Below are positions 8,774 through 16,924 of a DNA stretch of 64,000 bases, piece after piece. Position 1 is the first letter of the stretch; each line of letters opens with the position of its first letter. The notes under the pieces were generated by a model that had not been told where the DNA came from, did not search any database, and was given only the letters and a program-made list of their open reading frames with translations. The stretch covers positions 62,001 to 126,000 of the forward strand of contig NZ_KB908319.1 in NCBI RefSeq assembly GCF_000382385.1. The letters are read 5' to 3'. Made by a program: the position numbers and the translations under genes. Source of the stretch: Segatella maculosa DSM 19339 = JCM 15638 (GTDB lineage: Bacteria > Bacteroidota > Bacteroidia > Bacteroidales > Bacteroidaceae).

Positions 8774-8861
8774 CAATCTCAGCCATTTCACCGTGCAATC
8801 TCAGCCATATTGCACGGTGATTTCAGCCATATTGCGTGACAAAATGGCTGAGATTGAAACG
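8774..8861. repeat. Family B array, four 22-bp units (locus 2)
   Basis: Units of 22 bp start at 8774, 8796, 8818 and 8840. Three read in the CAATCTCAGCCAT direction and the fourth is the reverse complement (AAAATGGCTGAGATTG). The GC spacers (CCGTG, GCACGG, GCGTGA) fall at the same place in every unit. The array is followed at once by the conserved linker (8862-8895) and then family A copies. Confidence 0.9.
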
Positions 8862-8895
8862 TAAGGTATAAGTCGTTGATTATCAATTTAAATAA

Positions 8896-9233
8896 TGTAG
8901 GGACACACGGTCCGTGCGTCCGATCCAACAACCATCGTTTTTGCGTTTCATCTCACCATGAGCGGACGCACGAACCGTGCGTCCCTACACCGCTGTCATG
9001 GCCATATTGACGCGTAACATGGCTGATAGCACGATTTGTTTGAGTGCATGTAGGGACGCACGGTCCGTGCGTCCACTCCGATAACCATCGTATTTGCGTT
9101 TCATCTCACCATGAGCGGACGCACGAACCGTGCGTCCCTACACCGCTGTCATGGCCATATTGACGCGTAACATGGCTGATAGCACGATTTGTTTGACTGC
9201 ATGTAGGGACGCACGGACCGTGCGTCCGCTCAC
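8896..9233. repeat. Tandem 153-bp duplication of family A pair (locus 2)
   Basis: A 153-bp unit starting TGTAGGGAC is present at 8896 and 9049, and a third begins at 9202 but ends after its first palindrome (9231). Each full unit contains a family A copy, about 35 bases, a facing copy (8960-8989, 9113-9142) and about 60 bases that include a CATGGCCATATTGACGCG segment. The two full units differ at only a few bases, so the duplication is recent. No gene lies in 8602-9408. Confidence 0.9.
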
Positions 9234-9235
9234 AA

Positions 9236-9293
9236 TTCGATTGACAGTTGACGAGTAAATAGGTGAACAAGTTGATTGTTACTCGGTCCTTTT
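9236..9293. repeat. Family D segment beside family A
   Basis: The segment around GTTGACGAGTAAATAGG and CAAGTTGATTGTTAC recurs next to family A copies at 27608-27660, 27782-27835, 27956-28010, 55275-55325 and 55365-55410. It is non-coding and appears to travel with family A. Confidence 0.65.
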
Positions 9294-9348
9294 GCACTGC
9301 AATTGGGCCGATTTGTTTTTTCCACCCACCATTTTTTTGCCCGAAAAC

Positions 9349-9380
9349 ATTGGAAGTGAAGCAGAAAGTGACTATATTTG
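9349..9380 (+). promoter_or_regulatory. Promoter of the four-gene envelope operon
   Basis: ATTG (9349-9352), 20 bases, then TATATTTG (9373-9380). The predicted start of transcription is near 9386, giving a short leader before the ATG at 9400 or 9409. Confidence 0.7.
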
Positions 9381-9408
9381 TCCTAATAAAACATTGAAAA
9401 TGGTGGGT

Positions 9409-10293
9409 ATGAAACGTATTTCTCTTTTTGCTTTTGCATGTCTTTGCAGCGTTGTTGCCATGGGACAGACCGATGATTATGCGCGGTTCAAGCACTTATT
9501 GGACAAGCGCGACACCGTCGGCCTGCGCACTTTTATCCCCAAATGGGAAAAGAAACGGGGACAATCGGGCGACACTTATGCCGCATGGTTCAATCTATTG
9601 GTGTTGGAAGCCATGACCGAAGGCTTGGAATTGCGCCCCGACACGACGGTTCAAGAGGGACTGTTGATCAGCGATTCGGTGGGAAATGCCGTGGGAAGCA
9701 TCACAGGTCACACCTTTTATGACGCGGAAAAGATGGCCCGAGCCTATCAGAAAATCGACGAAGGCATACGGAAATATCCCGACAGATTGGACCTTTGGTT
9801 CGGCAAAACACATGTGCATCTGCTCGAAAAGAATTACCATGCGGCCGTTGAAACCTTGAAAAAGGCACTCGATAGGTCGGTTTTGAACCACAATCATTGG
9901 TCATGGACGAACGATAAAGCCACGCCCGAAGCACCCGAAACCTTCTTTTTTACATGTCTACAAGACTATTTCAGTCAGCTCTACGAGGCGCAGGCCGATG
10001 CTGTTGCGATGGATTTCATCAGCCATGCCTTGGCATATTACCCCGAAAACATCGTCTTCCTGAACGATCAAGGAGCGCTTTTAGCCGAGGCAGGAAAGCA
10101 AGATGAGGCGCTCCGCATATTCTTAAAGCTGCACGATTTGGCTCCCGATGACGACATTGTCGTGTCGAACATCGCCTATCTTTACAAGAAAAAGGGAGAC
10201 AAAAAGCAGGCCGAGGCATTCTATAAAAAGCTGTTGAAGAGCAAGAACGAGGAGTTGAGGACCATTGCCAAGGAGGAGTTGGGACAGAGATGA
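9409..10293 (+). CDS. Exported tetratricopeptide-repeat protein, function unknown
   Basis: A 294-residue protein starting at the ATG that gives a signal peptide (MKRISLFAFACLCSVVAMGQ, cleavage after Ala-Met-Gly). An ATG three codons upstream is an alternative. The C-terminal third (about 200-290) has repeated amphipathic helix pairs such as ENIVFLNDQGALLAEAGKQ and DIVVSNIAYLYKKKGDKKQ, which fit TPR repeats; an earlier helical segment (about 125-165) may be another. It is probably periplasmic and protein-binding. It is first in a tight run of four genes (9409-12952), with the next frame overlapping or 32 bases away. No partner gene of known function is present. Confidence 0.8.
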   Translation: MKRISLFAFACLCSVVAMGQTDDYARFKHLLDKRDTVGLRTFIPKWEKKRGQSGDTYAAWFNLLVLEAMTEGLELRPDTTVQEGLLISDSVGNAVGSITGHTFYDAEKMARAYQKIDEGIRKYPDRLDLWFGKTHVHLLEKNYHAAVETLKKALDRSVLNHNHWSWTNDKATPEAPETFFFTCLQDYFSQLYEAQADAVAMDFISHALAYYPENIVFLNDQGALLAEAGKQDEALRIFLKLHDLAPDDDIVVSNIAYLYKKKGDKKQAEAFYKKLLKSKNEELRTIAKEELGQR

Positions 10294-10325
10294 TAGGTCT
10301 GCACTACAAAAGAAAGGCATTTAGA

Positions 10326-11297
10326 ATGAAGAAAACAATGTTTTGCGGACTCGTTTCGGTGCTTATGGGCATCGTTTCCGGGTGTCAGTCGGGGACGGAA
10401 AGGCCCGAAGTGGCCCGCATTGTGAAGCAGATAGGCACCGCTTACACGCCGTTTCCGGTGGGATATGAGGGGCGGATTACGCATCAAGATGACCGTATCG
10501 ACGAGTTAAGACGGGTGGCAACGCTCGACGAACTTTACCAATTGGCCACGGCAGACAGCGTGCCCATGGTGCGCTTGGCAGCCTTTATCGCCATCATGAA
10601 ACAGCGACCTTCCATCGCAAAAACCATCGCTTTGATGGACATTCAAAGTCAGGCTTGCGTGCCAACGCTATACGGTTGCAGTGCCTATATGGAGTCGTTG
10701 GCCGCCCTCCGCATTGCGTTTCTCCAAAAGAACCGCCATTATGGGCTCAGCAAAGCCGACTCAGTGGCGATAGACAGCTGTGTTTTGTTCACGCTCCACG
10801 CCAAACATCTCGATTACCTCAGATATTTGCTGTGCCGACTTCCGCCACATCGGCAGTATTACGAGCGTGTGAAAGCCCTCTTTCTTCGCCATCATTACAT
10901 CGAAGCCTTAGTGGCTTTGGCTCGCTATCGCAGGCCCGAAGACTGCCAATATGTGCTCGATGCCTTGCAAGGAAAGGTGAAAGACCCGATTGATGCAGCT
11001 GCTTATTGGGCTGAATATGAACACATTCATACGCCGAGGCTCCCACTTTCGGAGAAGATAACACGGTGGTTACACCCCGAAAGGACGGTTGAGGACATTC
11101 CGGAACCCCGATTACGGTTTGATCTCCATGCACATTGGCAGTATATTCCCGAAGAAGACGATTACAACGATGCTGAAATGGTGAGGAAATATGCATTGCG
11201 ATGCGTCTATGAGAACCCAAATGTGCCGGCCTTCAAGCCTTATCTTCAGGCGGCACGAGCCTATCGCAGGCGCCAAATGTGTGATGTTGTAAATTGA
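10326..11297 (+). CDS. Hypothetical lipoprotein with alpha-helical repeats
   Basis: A 323-residue protein. The start at 10326 gives a lipoprotein signal (MKKTMFCGLVSVLMGIVSGC, Cys20); an upstream ATG at 10290 overlaps the previous stop but puts 12 extra residues in front of the signal. The mature part is helical, with segments such as VPMVRLAAFIAIMKQ and YIEALVALARY that resemble HEAT-type repeats. I do not recognise the family. It is second in the four-gene run and probably acts with the TPR protein on the periplasmic side of the membrane. Confidence 0.75.
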   Translation: MKKTMFCGLVSVLMGIVSGCQSGTERPEVARIVKQIGTAYTPFPVGYEGRITHQDDRIDELRRVATLDELYQLATADSVPMVRLAAFIAIMKQRPSIAKTIALMDIQSQACVPTLYGCSAYMESLAALRIAFLQKNRHYGLSKADSVAIDSCVLFTLHAKHLDYLRYLLCRLPPHRQYYERVKALFLRHHYIEALVALARYRRPEDCQYVLDALQGKVKDPIDAAAYWAEYEHIHTPRLPLSEKITRWLHPERTVEDIPEPRLRFDLHAHWQYIPEEDDYNDAEMVRKYALRCVYENPNVPAFKPYLQAARAYRRRQMCDVVN

Positions 11298-11319
11298 CTT
11301 ATGCGTAGATGAGAGACAG

Positions 11320-12318
11320 ATGAGGCGTTTAGACCGAATAGCTTTTGTAATCGGAGCGATTGCCTGCGGGTTTTCATTCTTTGATCCAGCTGACCATCAG
11401 GGGCTGGTATGGGGCATCTTACTGATGATTCCGACCGTCATTATCCGATTAACGAAGTTTGAATGCATTGAAAATTGGTGCTGGCAACACTATCGTTTGG
11501 TAGAGACTACGAAGCAGATTGCAGCATTTTTGCTTTGGGGCGTAGCTTTATTCGTCATCGGTTCGATATTTTTGGGCAGCCTGAAAGGTAGTCCCCGCAA
11601 CGCCATGCCCCTCGTGCTTCTCATGCTATTGATGCTCTTTACCGTCATAAGACAACGTTATTCCATCCTCTATTGGTGGTATAAACGCCAGTTCTTCGGA
11701 CATAAGGAAGTCAGTTCCGTATGTTTGGAGAATGGATATGACAGTTATGGCCGTGAAATAAAGGCATGGTTCGCTTATAAAACCACGACAAAGAGATACA
11801 CAATCTCAAAGAAATTTATTCATTTGAACCCTGTAGATGCAACGCTTCATCTACGTCGTTTGATGGCAGAAGTAGCGCGTTTGCGGCCTGATTTCCCTCA
11901 AACCGTGCATTGGCAAATGAAGCGTGAAGGTCCATTCCAAGCAGCTTTCTACGTCAATATCCCGTGGAAAGAACTCTCAAAGCACAGACTTTCGGCCTTG
12001 CGCAAACTCTGTTTACGTTTGGAGGAGCAGCAGTTTCACGGCTGTTATTACTTCCATCACAAGGAAATGTATGCTGGTGAGCTGTGGGCTGTCGTTCAAG
12101 ATGATTTGCTTCTTGCCTTTGTTTATCGAGAAAAAGGACGCTGGTGGTATCAAAAAGACAACAATTATGACGACTATCCCGACGACTTACCCACCGAAGT
12201 GAAAGATGATTTGTATTGCTATGACGGTGTGTTCTCGGATTTACTCACCGAGGATATGATGATAACAAAGGAAGAATGGGAACGTATTTTGGAAACAGCA
12301 ATGCAAGAAACCAAATGA
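11320..12318 (+). CDS. Membrane protein of unknown function
   Basis: A 332-residue protein with about four hydrophobic segments in its first 125 residues (around 7-20, 28-43, 65-85, 93-108), followed by a soluble domain of about 200 residues. The soluble part is rich in aromatic residues (YYFHHKEMY, WWYQKD) and ends in an acidic region (DDYPDDLP...). No known catalytic motif is seen. It begins 22 bases after the lipoprotein gene and ends 10 bases before the next membrane protein, so it belongs to the same transcription unit. Confidence 0.75.
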   Translation: MRRLDRIAFVIGAIACGFSFFDPADHQGLVWGILLMIPTVIIRLTKFECIENWCWQHYRLVETTKQIAAFLLWGVALFVIGSIFLGSLKGSPRNAMPLVLLMLLMLFTVIRQRYSILYWWYKRQFFGHKEVSSVCLENGYDSYGREIKAWFAYKTTTKRYTISKKFIHLNPVDATLHLRRLMAEVARLRPDFPQTVHWQMKREGPFQAAFYVNIPWKELSKHRLSALRKLCLRLEEQQFHGCYYFHHKEMYAGELWAVVQDDLLLAFVYREKGRWWYQKDNNYDDYPDDLPTEVKDDLYCYDGVFSDLLTEDMMITKEEWERILETAMQETK

Positions 12319-12328
12319 TTTTCAAACC

Positions 12329-12952
12329 ATGGGAATAGGATTTACACTCGTCGTCTGGGGTATTATATTCTCCATATTGGCCTTCATATTGGGATTATTG
12401 GCTGCTGTCGGCGTGCGAATTTTCTGCAAACCGAAGGGCAGAATACCGAAAATGGTATTGGCATTCCTGACACCCGGCGTTGCCATTTTTGTTTATGCAG
12501 GTTGCAGTATGCTCTACATGGCCTTGGTATCTTCAGTGCTCAACATCGATTTAGGCTTCGGAGACAGTTGGTATGTGCCTATCGATAAGGTCTATGCTTT
12601 GGAGTCTATCGACACGTCAGAGCATGGAATGCTGATGAAAGGCAATGAAGTAATGGTTGAACATGTGACGGCTGTGCAGGTTGTTAAGGGAAAAGTGGTG
12701 GGCAAAGGCACACATATCTATTTCGCTCTTGACATGAATACGGGGCAAATTCAGTATTATCCGAGTCTGAAAACCCTGCAAAAGGCGACAGGAATCGGCC
12801 GTGTCGAACTGATGGATAACGCCACTTTCTATTGGAAAAAGCGTGAAACGGTTTATATGATTGGCGGCATTCTCTGCCTGATCATAATGCTATTGGCCGT
12901 GAAAATGTTTTGGAAAGTGGGGTTATACCGGGAATATGAGAACGGAAAATAA
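12329..12952 (+). CDS. Small membrane protein of unknown function
   Basis: A 207-residue protein with two N-terminal hydrophobic segments (about 5-30 and 44-70), an extramembrane domain of about 100 residues (VPIDKVYALESID ... IYFALDMNTGQIQYYPSLKTL) and a last membrane segment near residues 172-190. The middle domain looks beta-rich. I do not recognise it. It is the last gene of the run starting at 9409. The operon as a whole would place an exported TPR protein, a lipoprotein and two membrane proteins together at the envelope. Confidence 0.72.
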   Translation: MGIGFTLVVWGIIFSILAFILGLLAAVGVRIFCKPKGRIPKMVLAFLTPGVAIFVYAGCSMLYMALVSSVLNIDLGFGDSWYVPIDKVYALESIDTSEHGMLMKGNEVMVEHVTAVQVVKGKVVGKGTHIYFALDMNTGQIQYYPSLKTLQKATGIGRVELMDNATFYWKKRETVYMIGGILCLIIMLLAVKMFWKVGLYREYENGK

Positions 12953-13009
12953 AGTGCAAGCGTGCGCGAATCCTTTATTCTTAATTTTTATGAAATAAGA
13001 AAAGCAATG

Positions 13010-13041
13010 CTTGCACCGTTAAAATAAATTGTCTACATTTG
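13010..13041 (+). promoter_or_regulatory. Promoter of the tRNA-Val/tRNA-Tyr operon
   Basis: CTTG (13010-13013), 20 bases, TACATTTG (13034-13041). It stands 20 bases before the first tRNA, with nothing else in between. Confidence 0.8.
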
Positions 13042-13060
13042 CACCCGCCTTACAAATCAA

Positions 13061-13135
13061 GGGCGTTTAGCTCAGCTGGTTTAGAGCATCTGCCTTACAA
13101 GCAGAGGGTCGGCGGTTCGAATCCGTCAACGCCCA
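13061..13135 (+). tRNA. tRNA-Val (anticodon TAC)
   Basis: The acceptor arm GGGCGTT (13061-13067) pairs with AACGCCC (13128-13134). The anticodon loop CTTACAA between TCTGC and GCAGA gives TAC. The T-loop GGTTCGAATCC is canonical, and TAGCTCAGCTGGTTTAGAGC is a standard D-arm. The 3' CCA is not encoded (ACCG follows the acceptor). Confidence 0.97.
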
Positions 13136-13144
13136 CCGATGCAA

Positions 13145-13226
13145 GGGTGGTTACCAGAGTGGCCAAATGGGGCAGACTGTAAATCTGCTGGCTATGCCTT
13201 CGGTGGTTCGAATCCATCACCACCCA
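13145..13226 (+). tRNA. tRNA-Tyr (anticodon GTA)
   Basis: The acceptor GGGTGGT (13145-13151) pairs with ACCACCC (13219-13225). The anticodon loop CTGTAAA between GCAGA and TCTGC gives GTA. A long variable arm (class II), as expected for tRNA-Tyr, lies between the anticodon stem and GGTTCGAATCC. It is only 9 bases after tRNA-Val and is cotranscribed with it. CCA is not encoded. Confidence 0.97.
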
Positions 13227-13232
13227 CGCGAA

Positions 13233-13267
13233 AAGAGGAATTTAGCAATGCTAAATTCCTCTTTTTT
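13233..13267 (+). terminator. Rho-independent terminator of the tRNA operon
   Basis: A perfect 13-bp stem (AAGAGGAATTTAG, 13233-13245, with CTAAATTCCTCTT, 13251-13263), loop CAATG, and a run of T to 13267. Confidence 0.93.
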
Positions 13268-13335
13268 GATTGCTGCGGGCAGATTGTTGTTGGGCCATTC
13301 AATTATTAAAAGGAATAATAAGACCGAGACGGAGA

Positions 13336-13428
13336 TGTAGGGACGCACGGTTCGTGCGTCCGCTCAAGATGAAATGAAACGCAAATACATGGTTGTTGGA
13401 GCGGACGCACAGGCCGTGCGTCCCTACA
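13336..13428. repeat. Family A palindrome pair (locus 3)
   Basis: Two facing family A copies (13336-13365 and 13399-13428). Between them is a 33-base segment that is the reverse complement of the segment between the pair at 8896-8989 (AAATGAAACGCAAA versus TTTGCGTTTCATCT), so the whole pair is a mobile unit and not just its ends. Confidence 0.85.
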
Positions 13429-13468
13429 TACATTCAAATTGAATATCAACGACTTAGATATTGCTTTT

Positions 13469-13556
13469 CAATAGCAGCCATTTTAGCGTACAATCTGACC
13501 CATATTAAACGCTAATCTCAACCATATTACTGTGTAAAATAGCTGAGATTGTGCTG
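13469..13556. repeat. Family B array, four 22-bp units (locus 3)
   Basis: Units start at 13469, 13491, 13513 and 13535. Sequence identity between units is modest but the 22-bp register is exact; the last unit is reversed (TAAAATAGCTGAGATT). The conserved linker containing TTGAATATCAACGACTTA separates it from the family A pair. No gene lies in 13268-13751. Confidence 0.85.
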
Positions 13557-13601
13557 TGTAAACATGCTACACGTTTTATAACCAATGGTGTTTTTCGGCG
13601 A

Positions 13602-13669
13602 TTTTGTACAAAAGTGTAATCAATTTGAACGAAATTGGATTTCCGGAATACCGAAAATACGTAGCTTTG
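13602..13669 (+). promoter_or_regulatory. Promoter region of the sus-like operon with a 12-bp palindrome
   Basis: TAGCTTTG (13662-13669) fits the -7 consensus; the -33 is not clear. A perfect palindrome TTTTGTACAAAA lies at 13602-13613, about 50 bases upstream, in a position where a regulator could bind. A second -7-like TATATTTG at 13734-13741 is 10 bases before the first ATG and would serve only if translation began at 13788. Confidence 0.5.
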
Positions 13670-13751
13670 CAACGGCTGTTGAAGTCTTGGAACGGCAATG
13701 ACGCTTAAACCTGTATGGAAATCACTATATTAATATATTTGTTGTTGTATC

Positions 13752-16700
13752 ATGAATAGCAAACTTAAGCTTTATAAATGTGACAGAATGAAAGGTCAGA
13801 TTATTCGATGCAGCATCTTGATGCTGCTTTTCGGACTGTTGTCCGAACCACCTTTGTATGCTTCAAAGGTAGGAATTGTTTCCCAATCAGACAAGACGAT
13901 CGAGCTTCAAGGAACGGTTTTAGACGACGAAGGAGTGATCGTCGGAGCCTCGGTGAGAATCGTTGGCGGAAAGACGGGAACGGTTACCGACGTGAACGGC
14001 GTATTCCATTTGCGAGTTCCCGTTGGGGCGAAGATTGAGATCACGAGCGTGGGCTACAAGCCTAAGACTGTTGTCTGTAAAGGTGAGGGACACCTGACGA
14101 TACGGTTGGAAGAAAATGCCGTTGCATTGGAAGACGTGCAGGTGATAGCCTATGGTGCCACGCGCAAAGTGACCGTGACGGGGGCCTTGTCGTCAGTGAA
14201 TAGCGACGAATTAGTGAAGTCTCCGGTGGCAAGTATGAGCAATGCACTGACGGGAAAGATAGCAGGTTTGACGGGAATTCAGACGAGCGGACAGCCCGGC
14301 GCCGATGGTGCGCAGTTGTTTATCCGCGGTGTGGGCTCTTTGAGTACGTCATTGTCGCAGCCACTTATATTGGTAGACGGCATAGAACGGCCGTTCTCGC
14401 AAATCGATCCGAATGAAGTAGACGACGTAACCGTGTTGAAAGACGCCTCGGCCACGGCCGTATTCGGCGTTCGCGGCGCCAATGGTGTTATTCTGGTGAC
14501 GACAAAACGCGGCACAAAAAACAAGCCGCATGTCAGTTTCTCTACATCGATGGGGTTCCAAGTTCCCTCACGTGTGCCCGATTTTGCCAACAGTTACGAG
14601 TGGGCCACGCAGTATAACAAGGCTCAGCTGCATGACGGTGTGACCGAAGACATGCTTGCTTTCAAGGCCGACGACTTGGAGAAGTTCCGCACGCACAGCA
14701 GTCCTTTGACGCATCCCGACGTGGATTGGACGAAAGAAATGATCAGAAAGTCTGCCATTCAGACGCGACATAACATCCATATCTCAGGCGGAACGGACCG
14801 TGTCAGGTATTTTGCGTCGTTAGGCGTGTTCACTCAAGAGGGACTTTTCAAGGTTTATAAGAACCGAAACGACAAGGGTTTCAAGTATGATCGCTACAAT
14901 TATCGCATCAACTTGGATATCGATATGACTCGCACAACCACTGCACAGATCAATTTGGGCGGTTATCTGAACAGTCGGCGCGAACCTAACTACAATAACG
15001 GCTCGTCAAAGTCGACCGATTTCATCTTTCGCGACCTGTATTCTGCAGTACCTTTCAGTGGTGCGGGGCTGGTTGACGGGAAACGTATCCGCATGAATAC
15101 GAATCAGTTTGCCATCGGTAACTTGCAAGATGGCCTGAATATCTACTATGGTAAGGGCTACAACACGAGTGCCGACAATGCTTTGAATTTCGATTTCACG
15201 CTGACCCAGAAGCTCGGTTTCCTGACAAAGGGGCTTACTTTCCATGCCAAGACGGCCTATAACAGCAATGTGGGCATTCATAAGCGGCGGGAAGGTACGG
15301 AACCTTTGTATGAACCGATTGTCAACAGCGATGGCACCGTGGGCTTGAAGCTGATGCAAACCTATCATAAGTTGGGCTTCTCGGAGTGGAACGAGCTTGG
15401 GAAAAACTGGTATTTTGAGGGTGCTTTCAACTATAAACGCAATTTTGGCAGTCATCATATCTCTGCATTGGCCATGTACAATCAGACGATGAAGTATTAT
15501 CCTTCGAGCAGTTATGCCGATATTCCACGTAGCTATGTCGGCTTAGTGGGGCGTGCCACTTATGATTATATGACCAAATATCTGGTAGATTTCAGTGTTG
15601 GGTATAACGGATCGGAGAACTTTGCCAAGGGACATCGCTTCGGTGTCTTCCCCGCAGGCTCAATCGGGTGGATTATTTCAGAGGAAAAGTTCTTCAACGC
15701 CTTGAAGCCTGTTGTCGGTTATCTGAAGTTCAGAGCTTCCTATGGCAAGGTGGGCAACGACATCACGAGCGATAAATCGCGATTCCTTTATCTGCCCGAC
15801 ACCTATAACATCAGTTCGGGAAGCTACAGCTTCGGAACAACTACCGGAACAAAGACCCCCGGAGCCTCGGAAGGCAAAATCGGCAACCCGAACGTGACAT
15901 GGGAGACGGCAACCAAGCAGAACTACGGTCTGGACATGAAGCTCTTTCAGAACAGATTATCGCTCAACGTAGATTATTTCATTGAGCATCGCACCAATAT
16001 TCTGATTTCCCGCGGTGTCATTCCTACTTATTTGGCCGTGCAACTGCCTACCGTGAACATGGGAAAAGTCAACAATTTTGGTTATGAAGTAAGTCTGCGG
16101 TGGCAGAACAAAATAAAAGGCGGACATTATTATATAGGTGGAAACCTCTCGTATGCAAAGAACAAAGTCATTTTTATGGACGAAATCAAATATCCGTATG
16201 AATGGATGCAGCGTACAGGGAAGCCCGTCGGACAGAACTTCGGCTATGTTTTCGACGGTTATTTCACCGAGGAAGAGGTTGCAAACTATCCGACAATGAA
16301 AGGCAAGGAAGGCGGCATTGCCGACCAAGGCAGCGGATATGTGCCGTTACCCGGCGATGTGAAGTACAAGGATTTGAATGGCGACCACAAAATAGACGAG
16401 AAAGACATGCGCGATATCGGTTATCCAGCCTATCCGCTCGTCTCATATGGAATCACCATGGGGCTGTCGTGGCGTGGGATTGATTTCAGTGTTACGTTCT
16501 CAGGGGCGTCTAAAACCTCCCGTTTGTTGAGTGGTCCTTATCGTATTCCATTCGGCGAGACGAACAATTGGAGTCTGATGCGCTACATGATGAACGATGC
16601 TTGGACACCCGAAAAGGGCAATTCGGCCGCTGCTCCCGCAATTTCATTGCGCAATAAATCACACAATTATTTGGATTCGGACCTGTGGTTGAGGGATGCT

Positions 16701-16913
16701 TCTTATGTTCGTTTGAAGAGTATCGAACTGGGTTATTCGTTTCCAAAAGCGATTACGCGGTCCTTGCACCTGAATACGCTGCGCTTTGCCGTATCAGGAT
16801 ACAATCTACTTACGTTCGATCATTTGAAGGTGTGCGACCCTGAAGCGAATCCGAATGGCAGGGCATACCCGCTGATCAAGGTTATAGATTTTGGATTGAA
16901 AGTTGGATTTTAA
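13752..16913 (+). CDS. SusC/RagA family TonB-linked outer membrane protein (first)
   Basis: A 1053-residue outer-membrane transporter. After a signal segment (MKGQIIRCSILMLLFGLL from residue 13, so 13788 is an alternative start), it has a carboxypeptidase-regulatory-like domain at about 48-115 (ELQGTVLDDEGVIVGASV...). A TonB plug follows at about 125-245 (IAGLTGIQTSGQPG, FIRGVGSLS, ILVDGIER, VTVLKDASATAVFGVRGANGVILVTTKRG region), then a long beta-barrel ending in FGLKVGF. It imports an oligomeric substrate delivered by the SusD partner encoded 11 bases downstream. The substrate is not readable, since no glycosidase or sensor gene is linked. Confidence 0.95.
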   Translation: MNSKLKLYKCDRMKGQIIRCSILMLLFGLLSEPPLYASKVGIVSQSDKTIELQGTVLDDEGVIVGASVRIVGGKTGTVTDVNGVFHLRVPVGAKIEITSVGYKPKTVVCKGEGHLTIRLEENAVALEDVQVIAYGATRKVTVTGALSSVNSDELVKSPVASMSNALTGKIAGLTGIQTSGQPGADGAQLFIRGVGSLSTSLSQPLILVDGIERPFSQIDPNEVDDVTVLKDASATAVFGVRGANGVILVTTKRGTKNKPHVSFSTSMGFQVPSRVPDFANSYEWATQYNKAQLHDGVTEDMLAFKADDLEKFRTHSSPLTHPDVDWTKEMIRKSAIQTRHNIHISGGTDRVRYFASLGVFTQEGLFKVYKNRNDKGFKYDRYNYRINLDIDMTRTTTAQINLGGYLNSRREPNYNNGSSKSTDFIFRDLYSAVPFSGAGLVDGKRIRMNTNQFAIGNLQDGLNIYYGKGYNTSADNALNFDFTLTQKLGFLTKGLTFHAKTAYNSNVGIHKRREGTEPLYEPIVNSDGTVGLKLMQTYHKLGFSEWNELGKNWYFEGAFNYKRNFGSHHISALAMYNQTMKYYPSSSYADIPRSYVGLVGRATYDYMTKYLVDFSVGYNGSENFAKGHRFGVFPAGSIGWIISEEKFFNALKPVVGYLKFRASYGKVGNDITSDKSRFLYLPDTYNISSGSYSFGTTTGTKTPGASEGKIGNPNVTWETATKQNYGLDMKLFQNRLSLNVDYFIEHRTNILISRGVIPTYLAVQLPTVNMGKVNNFGYEVSLRWQNKIKGGHYYIGGNLSYAKNKVIFMDEIKYPYEWMQRTGKPVGQNFGYVFDGYFTEEEVANYPTMKGKEGGIADQGSGYVPLPGDVKYKDLNGDHKIDEKDMRDIGYPAYPLVSYGITMGLSWRGIDFSVTFSGASKTSRLLSGPYRIPFGETNNWSLMRYMMNDAWTPEKGNSAAAPAISLRNKSHNYLDSDLWLRDASYVRLKSIELGYSFPKAITRSLHLNTLRFAVSGYNLLTFDHLKVCDPEANPNGRAYPLIKVIDFGLKVGF

Positions 16914-16924
16914 ATCAAGAAACG

